64,000 nt of DNA from an uncultured Rhodospirillales bacterium (GTDB lineage Bacteria > Pseudomonadota > Alphaproteobacteria > Azospirillales > Azospirillaceae), in contig CAIOBP010000254.1 of assembly GCA_903856295.1 (NCBI GenBank), forward strand, positions 1-64,000, in the 5' to 3' direction. The translations under genes and the position numbers were made by a program. This document shows positions 42,929-52,200 of the stretch, one piece after another (position 1 is the first letter of the stretch; each line of letters opens with the position of its first letter). Under the pieces are notes generated by a model. It worked only from the letters and a program-made list of their open reading frames with translations. It was not told the DNA's origin and searched no databases.

Positions 42929-43450
42929 ATGGCGGGTCATGGGGAAAGCCAGAGTGAAAGTGCGGATGAGTCGGGTGAAGACCTACCGCGCAAGAAGTTC
43001 AGCGGCAAGAAACTGGTCTTGTTCGTGGTCCTGCCTCTGGTCCTGCTGTTGGTGGCCGGCGCCGGGCTGTACTTCAGTGGCATTCTGAACAAAAAGGAGG
43101 AAAAGCCGGTCGAGGCGCCCAAGCCGGAAGAAAAGGAAAGCGCGATCCCGATTTTCTACGACGTTCCGGAAATGCTGATCAACCTCAACACCACCGGACG
43201 CCGACCTACATTTCTTAAGATTGTGATCAGCCTGCAAATTGCCCGCGAGATTGATCGGCCGGAACTTGATCGCATCATGCCGCGCATTATCGATAACTTC
43301 CAAGTATACCTTAGAGAATTGCGACTGGAAGATCTGCGCGGATCAGCCGGCATGTACCGCCTGCGCGAGGAGCTGCTGACCCGGGTGGTCGCAGCGGCCC
43401 AGCCGGTGCGAATCAAGGACGTTTTGTTCAAGGAAATGCTGATCCAATGA
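42929..43450 (+). CDS. fliL: Flagellar basal-body-associated protein FliL
   Basis: 173 residues: a charged cytosolic N-terminus, one transmembrane helix (LVLFVVLPLVLLLVAGAGLY) and a periplasmic stomatin-like domain (FYDVPEMLINLNTTGRR, PTFLKIVISLQIA, REELLTRV), ending DVLFKEMLIQ. FliL surrounds and supports the MotAB stator. It starts the rightward flagellar run, 55 bases before fliM. Confidence 0.93.
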   Translation: MAGHGESQSESADESGEDLPRKKFSGKKLVLFVVLPLVLLLVAGAGLYFSGILNKKEEKPVEAPKPEEKESAIPIFYDVPEMLINLNTTGRRPTFLKIVISLQIAREIDRPELDRIMPRIIDNFQVYLRELRLEDLRGSAGMYRLREELLTRVVAAAQPVRIKDVLFKEMLIQ

Positions 43451-43505
43451 AGTTCCGGTCGTCATGAGAGTCCAGTGGCGTGGCGAGTAGGGTGGAGGCC
43501 GGGCC

Positions 43506-44570
43506 ATGGCTGAAATGAGCGAAGAGGAGCGGCTGGCCGCGGAATGGGCGGCGCTGGCCGAGGATGGCGGCGGCGGCGGGGACGACGGCGGCGGCGGCGG
43601 CTCTACCCGCGTGCTCAATCAGGATGAAATCGACAGCCTGCTCGGCTTCGACCAGGACGCCGGTGGCGACGGCGAAAACTCCGGCATCATGGCGCTGGTC
43701 AACAGCGCGCTCGTCAATTACGAGCGCCTGCCGATGCTCGAGGTGGTGTTCGACCGCCTGGTGCGCATGATGTCGACCTCGTTGCGTAACTTCACGTCGG
43801 ATAACGTCGAAGTCAGCCTCGATCAGATTTCATCGGTACGCTTCGGCGACTACCTCAATTCGATTCCGCTGCCGGCGATGCTCTCGGTGTTCAAGGCCGA
43901 GGAGTGGGACAATTTCGGTCTGCTGGTGGTGGATTCGGCGCTGATCTACTCGATCGTCGACGTGCTGCTCGGCGGCCGGCGCGGCACGGCGGCGATGCGC
44001 ATCGAAGGCCGGCCCTACACCACCATCGAGCGCAATCTGGTCGAGCGCATGGTCCATGTCGTGCTGTCGGACCTCTCCGCCTCGTTCGACCCGCTGTCGC
44101 CGGTGACCTTCCGCTTCGACCGGCTGGAAACCAATCCGCGCTTCGCCACCATCGCCCGTCCGGCCAACGCCGCGGTGCTGGTCAAACTGCGCATCGACAT
44201 GGAGGATCGCGGCGGCCGCTTGGAGCTGATGATCCCCTACGCCACCCTGGAGCCGGTGCGCGAGTTGCTGCTCCAGATGTTCATGGGTGAAAAGTTCGGC
44301 CGGGATTCGATCTGGGAAACCCACTTGGCCTCGGAATTGCTTGTCACCGATGTCGATCTGCTGGCGGTGCTCGACGAGATGACGGTGACCTTGCACGAGG
44401 TGCTGGAGTGGAAAGTCGGCAGCCGCATTCTGCTCAACGCGCTGCCCGACGGCACCATCGAACTCCGGTGCGGCGAGGTGCCGCTGTTTCAGGGTCGCAT
44501 GGGTCGCAAGGGCGGCTACATCGCCGTGCGGATTGACAAGGAACTCCCGAAACAGGAGACCGCTCACTAA
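43506..44570 (+). CDS. fliM: Flagellar motor switch protein FliM
   Basis: 354 residues. The CheY-P-binding N-terminal motif is LNQDEIDSLLGF, preceded by a Gly/Asp-rich stretch. The middle CheC-like domain shows YSIVDVLLGGRRG and RNLVERMVHVVLSDLSASFD. The C-terminal FliN-like domain is at residues about 275-345 (VTLHEVLEWKVGSRILLNAL, LFQGRMGRKGGYIAVRI). Its TAA shares one base with the next start. fliN and fliG are not in the window. Confidence 0.97.
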   Translation: MAEMSEEERLAAEWAALAEDGGGGGDDGGGGGSTRVLNQDEIDSLLGFDQDAGGDGENSGIMALVNSALVNYERLPMLEVVFDRLVRMMSTSLRNFTSDNVEVSLDQISSVRFGDYLNSIPLPAMLSVFKAEEWDNFGLLVVDSALIYSIVDVLLGGRRGTAAMRIEGRPYTTIERNLVERMVHVVLSDLSASFDPLSPVTFRFDRLETNPRFATIARPANAAVLVKLRIDMEDRGGRLELMIPYATLEPVRELLLQMFMGEKFGRDSIWETHLASELLVTDVDLLAVLDEMTVTLHEVLEWKVGSRILLNALPDGTIELRCGEVPLFQGRMGRKGGYIAVRIDKELPKQETAH

Positions 44571-45457
44571 TGTCGGCGACCGTATCCCTGATCCTGGACG
44601 CGCTGATTGGCGGCCTGCTGGTCGCAACCATCGTCTATGCCATCCAGCTCAATCGCCAGTTGATCCATCTGCGCGAAAGCCGGGGAGAGATGGAAGGATT
44701 GATCCGCAGCTTCAACGAGGCCACCACCCGCGCCGAAACCGGCATCAAGACCATGCGCCGGGCCGCCACCGAGACCGGCGAAGGCCTGCAGAAATCCATC
44801 GAGCGCGCCCAGGCGTTGCGCGACGAGCTACAATTTTTGGTTGAGGCCGCCGATTCGCTGGCCCGCCGCTTGGCCGAGGCGCCGAATCAGGCCAAGGGCG
44901 GGCTGTCCCATGCCGCGCCACCGCCGCCGCCGCGCCGTCCGCAGCCGCCCGCCCCGGAGACCAGCGACTCACCGCGCGCCCGCGCCCAGGAGCTGCTGCG
45001 CGGCTTCGGCAACGAGCTGTCGCGCGCTCAGCCCACCGAGCCCGCCCATGGCCACGCGCCGGAGCCGCCGCAACGGGGCCGGGGCGCGCTGTCCCGCTCC
45101 GAGCCGCCGGCCCCGCGCGGCGGGCGTGGCGCCGACACCGAGGACGGCCAGGAGTTGCCGCGCGGTCGCGGCGTCCTGACCCGGGGCGATGGCGCGGGAT
45201 CACCGAGCGCCCGCCTGTCGGATCTGCTCGACACCAGTCAGGATTTGCCGCGTGGCCGGGGCATTCTTACCCGGGGCGACGCTTTCCGTGCCGAGCCCGC
45301 CCCCCCCCGCTCCGAACTGGCGCGGACCGAGCTGGCACGGGCGGAACCCGCCGGCCGCACCGAGCGGCGCGCCATCGAACCGGCCCGGCGCGACAGCGGC
45401 GAAGGGCTGTCACGGGCCGAACGGGAGTTGTTGCAAGCCATCGAGAGCCGGCGCTGA
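44570..45457 (+). CDS. DUF6468 flagellar-cluster protein
   Basis: 295 residues: one N-terminal transmembrane helix (LILDALIGGLLVATIVYAIQ), a coiled-coil (RESRGEMEGLIRSFNEATTR, AQALRDELQFLVEAADSLAR), then a long disordered Pro/Arg-rich tail with recurring LPRGRGxLTRGD units (at about 200-245). The N-terminal half is the DUF6468 domain found in alphaproteobacterial flagellar operons. Overlaps fliM by one base. The exact role is unknown. Confidence 0.85.
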   Translation: MSATVSLILDALIGGLLVATIVYAIQLNRQLIHLRESRGEMEGLIRSFNEATTRAETGIKTMRRAATETGEGLQKSIERAQALRDELQFLVEAADSLARRLAEAPNQAKGGLSHAAPPPPPRRPQPPAPETSDSPRARAQELLRGFGNELSRAQPTEPAHGHAPEPPQRGRGALSRSEPPAPRGGRGADTEDGQELPRGRGVLTRGDGAGSPSARLSDLLDTSQDLPRGRGILTRGDAFRAEPAPPRSELARTELARAEPAGRTERRAIEPARRDSGEGLSRAERELLQAIESRR

Positions 45458-45597
45458 CCGCCGGGATGAGAGCAGAGCGCACAGGGCGGGGCTCACTCCG
45501 GAGTGGGTATCCGCTCCAGCACAATCCGCTCCAGCACGACAAGACGAAGCCTGATTCGGTTCCCTATCATCGCTTCATGCTCTAACGGGACACGGCC

Positions 45598-46740
45598 ATG
45601 GTCGACAAACCACTGGGACAGAGCACCGGCACCGGCAGCGGCGGGCAAGCGCGCCAGCCCTCGCGGTCGTCTTTGAGCGCCGAGGAGCGCAGCACCCTGG
45701 CGCGCAACATTTTCGCCCAGCTCAAGGACCCCCCCAAGGACACCGCCGGAGCGGCCGCCCCGGGACCGGCCAGACCCCCGATGCCGGCGGCGGTGCCGCC
45801 CGCCACCATCGGCGGCATCCGAGTGGTCGGCCCCGCCGCCCAGGCTCAAGCTCAAGCACGGGCGCACGCCCAGGCCCAGGCTCATGGGCAGGCGCCGGCC
45901 AGACCCCAGCCCCGCGCCGCCGAGGCCAGACCGGCGGCGCCCCGTCCGCCGACCCGCCCGTCGGTCCGTCCGCCCGCGGCTCCGGGCTTGATGGCCCGAT
46001 TGCTGCGCTGGCGCCCGCGCGTCCGCCTGCTGCCGGTCACGATCTTCCTGCTGGTGCTGATGCTCGGCGTGCGCGTCGGCGATAGCTGGCGGGTGCTGAC
46101 CCGTGGCGGCAGCATGCCCGATGTCTCGGCCGTGGTCGCCCAGACCCCGCCCGGGCCGGGCGGCAAGGAGGGCGGCAAGGAGCCTGGAAAGGAAGGCGGC
46201 AAGGAGCCCGGCAAGGAAGCGGGCAAGGACGCCGCCAAAGACCCGGAAAAAGCGGCCAAAGATGCCGAGCGGGCGGCCAAGGAAGCCGAAACCTCGGCCA
46301 TGCTGCTCGGCCGCGAGGCCAAGCCCGACACCATCGATCTGGAACTGGTCAAGCACCTGACCGAACGCCGCGAGGCGCTGGAACGGCGCGGCCGGGCCAT
46401 GGATCAGCGCGAGGCGCTGGCGGTGGTGGTGGAAAAGCGCCTGGACCAGAAGATGAATGAACTTCAGGTGGTGCGTCAGGAAATCCAGAATCTGCTGAAG
46501 CAGGTCGACGACAAGCAGCGCGCCCAGATCGAAAGTCTGGTCCGCATCTACGAGAACATGAAGCCCAAAGAGGCCGCCCGCATCTTCGAGGCGCTGGAGA
46601 TGCCGGTGCTGATGGAGGTGGTCGAGCGCATGAAGGAGGCCCGCACCGCGCCGGTGCTGGCGGCGATGGACCCGATCAAGGCCAAGGACCTGACGACCGC
46701 GCTGGCCGAGCGTCGCCGCGTCCCGGCGGTGCCTCAATGA
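45598..46740 (+). CDS. motE: MotE-like flagellar motility protein
   Basis: 380 residues. A long disordered Ala/Pro/Gln-rich N-terminus (about 1-135) precedes one transmembrane helix (LLPVTIFLLVLMLGVRVGDS). A Lys/Glu-rich repeat (GGKEPGKEGGKEPGKEAGKD) and a coiled-coil follow, and then an MgtE-N-like tail (RIYENMKPKEAARIFEALEM, TAPVLAAMDPIKAKDLTTAL). MotE chaperones MotC in the Rhizobiales. Here no motC is seen. Confidence 0.82.
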   Translation: MVDKPLGQSTGTGSGGQARQPSRSSLSAEERSTLARNIFAQLKDPPKDTAGAAAPGPARPPMPAAVPPATIGGIRVVGPAAQAQAQARAHAQAQAHGQAPARPQPRAAEARPAAPRPPTRPSVRPPAAPGLMARLLRWRPRVRLLPVTIFLLVLMLGVRVGDSWRVLTRGGSMPDVSAVVAQTPPGPGGKEGGKEPGKEGGKEPGKEAGKDAAKDPEKAAKDAERAAKEAETSAMLLGREAKPDTIDLELVKHLTERREALERRGRAMDQREALAVVVEKRLDQKMNELQVVRQEIQNLLKQVDDKQRAQIESLVRIYENMKPKEAARIFEALEMPVLMEVVERMKEARTAPVLAAMDPIKAKDLTTALAERRRVPAVPQ

Positions 46741-46900
46741 GCGCGCGCGGCCGGACAGCGCCGTAACGGCCTGATTCAGGGTGGATTCGCGTCATGGAAG
46801 CCGAGATTTCCCCGCGTTCCCGCTCTGGCCATTTCGTTTTGAACGGTGTTATGGTGCGCCAGCGAAACGGCGGCTGGCCGCGGACGCGAACGGGAGACCC

Positions 46901-47581
46901 ATGGCGAACTTTTCCACCGGTTTTGGCGCCGACAAAAGTCTGAGGGGACGGCTCGATCAGGCCAGGATCGAGGCGATGACCCCGCTCAGCCAGGAAGAGG
47001 TCGGCGCGATCGTCCATCAGGTGCTGGCCTCGATGAGCGGCGACGTCTCGGCCTCCGACATCAAGCTCTACAAAGAGCTGGAAGAGCTGGCGCGCTACAT
47101 CCACCACGCCCGCTCGGAAATCGCCGCGATCCGGCCCCAGGACATTCGCGAAAGTCATATCCCGACCGCCACCGACGAGCTGGACGCCGTGATCGGCGCC
47201 ACCGAGGCCGCGACCAACACCATCATGGACACCTGCGACACCATCAGCGGGCTGGCCGGCAAGCTCGATCCCGAGCATGGCGCCGTGCTGATCGACTGCG
47301 TGACCCGGGTCTTCGAAGCCTGCAACTTCCAGGACATTACCGGCCAGCGCATCAGCAAGGTGGTGAAGACCCTCAAGACCATCGAGGGCAAGGTCGACGC
47401 CCTGATCCTGGCCTTCGGCGAACAGGCCGGCCATTCGGACATGGTCGTCCCCCCCGTCGAGGAGCCGGCGGCGGACGGGTGGAACGTCGATGCCGATCTC
47501 AAGCTGCTGCATGGTCCGTCCCTGCCCGGCGCCGCCATCGATCAGGACGAGATCGACCGGCTGCTGGCTTCCTTCGATTAG
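46901..47581 (+). CDS. cheZ: Chemotaxis phosphatase CheZ
   Basis: 226 residues, long four-helix-bundle type. The catalytic region CNFQDITGQRISKVVKTL holds the Asp-x-x-x-Gln pair that attacks phospho-CheY. The C-terminal peptide AIDQDEIDRLLASFD matches the CheY-binding tail and resembles the FliM N-terminal motif. ATG 46901 with CGGGAG upstream. CheZ lowers CheY-P near the motor. Confidence 0.93.
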   Translation: MANFSTGFGADKSLRGRLDQARIEAMTPLSQEEVGAIVHQVLASMSGDVSASDIKLYKELEELARYIHHARSEIAAIRPQDIRESHIPTATDELDAVIGATEAATNTIMDTCDTISGLAGKLDPEHGAVLIDCVTRVFEACNFQDITGQRISKVVKTLKTIEGKVDALILAFGEQAGHSDMVVPPVEEPAADGWNVDADLKLLHGPSLPGAAIDQDEIDRLLASFD

Positions 47582-47599
47582 GCCGGACGAGGAGGGGCC

Positions 47600-48274
47600 A
47601 TGGCATCGCCCGGCACACCGGTCGCGTCTTCGGGCAACGCCACAATCCTGGTCTACCTGTCGCTGTTCCTGCTGCTGCTGGTTTTCTTCATCATGCTGGT
47701 CGCCCACTCGACACCGCGCGATTACCGGGTGCGCGCGGTGCTCGACAGCGTCAATCACAGCTTCGCCAAGCCCCCGCCCGGCGCCACCGACCTTTCGCCC
47801 GGCCAAGGCACTCCGGCCCTGGTCGCGCTGGCCGGATTGAAGCAGTTGGGCGAGTTGTTCGAGACCGAACTGGCCATCGTCAAGGTCGAAAAAAGCCTGC
47901 CGGGACGGGTGCTGGTCGCCGCCACCGACACCGACGAGCTGTTCGAGGAAGGCACCTCCCTCATTCGCCGCGAACGCGTCGGCCTGCTCAGCCGCGTCGC
48001 CCGCGAACTCGGCGCGCGCGGCGGCGCGCGCTTCGAGGTCGATTTCCTGATCGCGGTCGGTTCGGAGCCGGCGGGCAAGCGCCGCTTCGGCGACCCGGTG
48101 GCCCAGGCGGCGGCCATCGGCCGGGCGCTGGTCACCAACGGCGCCCCGACCGAGGCGGTTTCGGTCGGCATCGAGCCCGGCGAGGCCGGCAGCGCCCGCT
48201 TTCTCTTCAGCGTCCGCATGGCCGGCGAGCCGCGCCGGACCGGAATCGGAGGTGGCCGTGCCACCCCGCCCTGA
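47600..48274 (+). CDS. MotB-like protein lacking the stator aspartate
   Basis: 224 residues with one N-terminal helix (ATILVYLSLFLLLLVFFIML) followed by a periplasmic OmpA-like fold (VLVAATDTDELFEEGTSLIR, FEVDFLIAVGSEPAG). In the MotB alignment the proton-carrying Asp (A-D-F-M in E. coli) falls on Ser in VYLSLFL, so this subunit should not conduct protons by itself. It begins 18 bases after cheZ and overlaps the next MotB-like gene by 17 bases. No motA is nearby. Confidence 0.8.
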   Translation: MASPGTPVASSGNATILVYLSLFLLLLVFFIMLVAHSTPRDYRVRAVLDSVNHSFAKPPPGATDLSPGQGTPALVALAGLKQLGELFETELAIVKVEKSLPGRVLVAATDTDELFEEGTSLIRRERVGLLSRVARELGARGGARFEVDFLIAVGSEPAGKRRFGDPVAQAAAIGRALVTNGAPTEAVSVGIEPGEAGSARFLFSVRMAGEPRRTGIGGGRATPP

Positions 48275-49208
48275 CAGCACGCGGCCGGGCGGCTCCGGCG
48301 TGATCCGTGTCGGCACCCTGCGGGCCGTACCGTCTTACCCTGCCGGCACCTTGAGGGCCGCATCGTCTTACCCTGCCGACACCTTGCGGGCCGTACCATC
48401 TTGCCCTGCCGGCACCTTGAGGGCCGCATCGTCTTACCCTGTCGGCACCTTGAGGGCCGCATCGTCTTACCCTGTCGGCACCTTGAGGGCCGCACCGTCC
48501 TACCCTGCCGGCACCTTGAGGGCCGGCATGAGCGGCGGCAACGCGCGCGCGGGCACCCACGCGGCGGCGGCCAAGAGCATCTGGCTGATCAGTTTCACCG
48601 ATCTCATGTGCCTGATGCTGGCTTTCTTCGTGCTCGCCTTCTCGATGTCGGAGCCGCTGCGCGAACGCTGGCCGGCGCTGGCCTCGTCGTTTTCGGCGCG
48701 GCAGATCGAGGGCAAGTCGGGGGCGGTGTTCAATATCTCGATGCTTGATCCCCGCTCGCCGATCAATCTCGACTATCTCGGCTCCCTGCTGGGCAGCCAG
48801 TTTTCTCACGATCCCGACCTGAAGACGGTCGAGGCGGCGCGCCTGGACGACCGGGTGGTGATCGGCCTCCCCGACAGCCTGCTGTTCGAGCCCGGACAGG
48901 CGGCGTTCAGCGAACGGGGGCGGCAGGCGCTGTTTCTGCTGGGCGGCGTGCTCGGCCGCATCTCCAACCGGATCGAGGTGCTGGGCCATGTCGAGGGCGA
49001 GCACCTGCCGGCCGAGCATGAACGCGATCCCTGGGAGTTGTCGCTGTCGCGGGCGGTGGCGGTCGGCACGGCGCTGCATCAGGCCGGCTACCCGCGCCAT
49101 CTGGCGGTGCGCGCCATCGGAGCCGCCGCCGCACCCGCTCTCGAGCCGTCCGCCCGGCGCAGCCACCTGATCGACGTCGTGGTCCGCGACCTTGAGGAAG
49201 GGAGCTGA
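48258..49208 (+). CDS. MotB-like protein with N-terminal 11-residue repeats
   Basis: 316 residues from GTG 48258, which has GGAGG five bases before it; ATG 48528 is an alternative start with GAGGG five bases before it. Residues about 19-90 are tandem 11-residue units (GTLRAASSYPV type). A helix (IWLISFTDLMCLMLAFFVLA) keeps the MotB Asp. An OmpA-like peptidoglycan-binding domain follows (VLGHVEGEHLPAEHERDPWE, LSLSRAVAVGTALHQAGYPR). Forms a pair with the preceding gene; the TPR-type protein starts 2 bases after its stop. Confidence 0.82.
   Translation: MPPRPDSTRPGGSGVIRVGTLRAVPSYPAGTLRAASSYPADTLRAVPSCPAGTLRAASSYPVGTLRAASSYPVGTLRAAPSYPAGTLRAGMSGGNARAGTHAAAAKSIWLISFTDLMCLMLAFFVLAFSMSEPLRERWPALASSFSARQIEGKSGAVFNISMLDPRSPINLDYLGSLLGSQFSHDPDLKTVEAARLDDRVVIGLPDSLLFEPGQAAFSERGRQALFLLGGVLGRISNRIEVLGHVEGEHLPAEHERDPWELSLSRAVAVGTALHQAGYPRHLAVRAIGAAAAPALEPSARRSHLIDVVVRDLEEGS
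48312..48527 (+). repeat. 33-bp tandem repeat in the MotB-like gene (6 full units and a partial one)
   Basis: Units start at 48312, 48345, 48378, 48411, 48444 and 48477, with an 18-base partial unit at 48510. Units 4 and 5 are identical. Each unit contains TTGAGGGCCG or similar, which resembles a Shine-Dalgarno; the last one stands directly in front of ATG 48528. The repeat is in frame with the long form of the protein. Confidence 0.95.
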
Positions 49209-49209
49209 G

Positions 49210-52200
49210 ATGGCCGGACGCGGACTGCCGATGCTCCTGCTCGGCGCGGCGCTGCTGCTGGCGACGCTGCCCCCGGCTGCCCTCGCGGCGGCGAAGGTGC
49301 CCCCGGCCGCCCCCACGGCGACGAAAGTACCGATGCGCGCCGCCGATCATGGCGACTACGCCCGCGTGGTCTTCGACTGGCCCAAGGCCAACGCCCAATA
49401 CACCGCCGCGATCGCCGACGGCCGGCTGGTCGTGACCTTCACCGAGCCGCTGGACGCCGCGCCCAGGCAGGTCTCCGACCGTCTCGCCACCTGGTTCACC
49501 GGCGCCAGCCTGGAGCAGGACGGCCGGGTCGTCGCCTTCGCGCTCAAGCGTCCGATCAAGCTCCAGCACGAGGGCCGCAGCGGCAACTCGATTTATCTCG
49601 ACATCGCCGAAGACAAGACCGCGCCGCCGATCCCCCAGACGCCGCCGCCACCGCAACAACCGCAGCCGCAACCCCAGCCGCAGACACCCCCGCCGCCCCA
49701 GCCCCCGCCTGCGCCGCAACCGCCACCCCAGGCGCAACCGCAGCAGCAGCCGGCACCGCCGCCGCAACCCGCCCCGGCCGCGCCCGCCCCCGAGTCGCGA
49801 ACGCTCAAACGCGATCTGCCGCCGCCCGAGCCCCAGATCATTCCCGCCGCGCCACAGCCGGCCAAGGCGATGCCGCCCGGCGTCTCCTCAGCCTCGCCGG
49901 TGCTGGTGTTCGATCCCGGCCAACCGGCCTCGGCGGCGGTTTATATCCGCTCCGACCAGATGTACCTGATTTTCGACCGGCCGATGGCCATCGGCGCTGG
50001 CGCCGTCGTCGGCAATGCCGGCAACCTGATCGGGCCGGTTCAGCCGGTGCTGGTCAGTGGCGGCAGCGCCTTCCGGGTCGGCATCCGGCCCTGGCTGCGG
50101 CCGGCGGTCGAGCATGAGGGCACGGTGTGGCGGGTGGTGTTCGTGCCCAAGCTCCAGCCGGCCCGCCTCGAGCTGCCGGTGCAGCCCCAGCCCGACTTTC
50201 CCCTTGGCGGACGGGTGCTGGTTCACGCCCCGGACGCGCCGGCGGTGGTCGAGCTGTCCGATCCCGAGATCGGCGACCGCCTGCTGGTGGTGCCGCTGCC
50301 GGCGGCGGTCCAGGCGGTCTCGAAGGCCACCCGCTTCGCCGAGGCCGAGTTTCTGTCGGCGCTCCAGGGCGTCGTGGTCCGGCCCCACGGCGACGGCGTC
50401 GCGGCCCGGCTGGTGCGCGAGGGCATCGAAATCACGGCGGCCGGCGGTTTGCACCTGTCGCCGAGCGCCGACGTAGCGCTGATCCGGAACCGCAGCGGCG
50501 CGGAAGGCGGCGACGCCATTCTCAACGCCCTCGCCGGCACCAGCGAAATCCGTCAGGTCGAGGCCGACAAAACAGCGCAGTCGAGCGCCGATTTCCGGCT
50601 GTTCGACCTCACCGGCTGGCAGCGCGGCGCCCGTCAGGACTTCACCGCCAACCGCCAGTCCCTGATGCAGCTGATCGCCAACGCCCTGCCCAAGGAGCGC
50701 AACCGCACCCGGCTGGAGCTGTCGCGCTTCTATTTCGCCCACGGCTTCAATCAGGAGGCGCTCGGTGTGCTCAACGTGCTGGTCGCCGATCAGCCCGACG
50801 TTCAGGGCTGGCCCGAGTTCCGGGCGCTGCGCGGCGCGGCCCGGGTCGCGGCCGGACAAACCAAGGACGGCCTGGAGGATTTTTCCACCCCCAGCCTCGA
50901 CAACAACCGCGAGGCGATGCTGTGGCGGGCCTCGGCCCTGTTGACGCTGCGGCAGAATTTGTCCAAGGCCGCGCACGATTTCGCGCTCGCCGACGACATT
51001 CTGGCCAGTTATCCTGACCCCTATTTCAGGCGCATGACCCTGGCGGCGGTCGACACGCGCATCCAGACCGGCGATTTCCGCGAGGCCGACCGCTTGCTCA
51101 AGCGGTTGATCCGCCGGGCCGGCCCCGGCTCCGACGAACAGCCGGCGATGGAGTTCTACCGGGGCGAAATCTACCGCCTCAACAACAAGGTCGATGAGGC
51201 GCTCAAGCACCTCCGGGTCGCCGAGAATGGCGACGACCGCTTTTTCCGCGCCCGCGCCGGCCTGTCGCGGGTCAACCTCGAGGTGCAGGAAAAGCGCATT
51301 TCCGCCGCCACCGCCTCGGACCGGCTGTCGCGCCTGCGCTTCGGCTGGCGGGGCGACGAACTGGAACTCGACATCGTCCAGCGTCACGGTGAAATGCAAT
51401 GGGCGGCCGGCGAATACGCCGACGGCCTCAACACCCTGCGCGAGGCGGCGAGCTATTTCCCCGAGAGCCCGCGCTCGGCCGAAATCACCCAGTCGATGAC
51501 CCGGATGTTCGGCGGACTGTACAAGGACGGCGCCGCCAAGCTGGCGCCCCTGAAGGCGATCGAACTCTACGACCAGTTCCGCGAGCTGACCCCGATCGGC
51601 ACCGCGGGCGACGAGGTGATCCGCCAGCTCGCCGAACGGCTGGTCGAGGTCGACCTGCTCGGCCGGGCCTCCGAACTGCTCCAGCATCAGGTCGACTACC
51701 GGTTGAACGGCCTCGAGAAAAACCGGGTCGCGACGCGCCTCGCCTCCATCCGCCTGCTCGACACCAAGCCGGACTTGGCGCTGAAGGCGCTCGACAGCAG
51801 CGAGATGAGCGAAGCCCCGCCGCCGATCCAGGAGGACCGCAAGCTGCTGAGGGCGCGGGCGCTGGCCGAACTCAAGCGCAGTCACGAAGCGCTCGGGCTG
51901 CTGGAGGGCGACGATTCGCAGCCCGCCGACCTGCTGCGGGTGGATATCGCCTGGCGCGACCAGCGCTGGGACGAAGCCGCCATCGCCCTCGAAAAGGTAA
52001 TCGGCGAACCGCCGCCGCCCGGCACCCCGCTCGACAAGACTCAGGCCGTCCTGGTGCTCAACCGCGCCATCGCCCTGTCACTCGCCGGCGACGGCGCCCA
52101 TCTCGACGCCCTGCGCAGCGGTTTCGGCGCCGCGATGGCCGCGACCGAGGAGGCCCACGCCTTCGCCGTGCTGACCCGGCCCGACCAGGGCGCCGGCCAG

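Noticed and set aside
47755-48495. Minus-strand protein with MRPSRCRQGK repeats
   Set aside because: The repetition only mirrors the 33-bp repeat of the plus-strand gene; no ribosome site or domain.
48312-48527. CRISPR array
   Set aside because: The 33-bp units are directly contiguous without unique spacers, are in frame with the MotB-like gene, and no cas genes are present.
49888-51885. 665-residue minus-strand frame opposite the large TPR-like gene
   Set aside because: It has no domain pattern, and its composition follows from the antisense of a GC-rich real gene.
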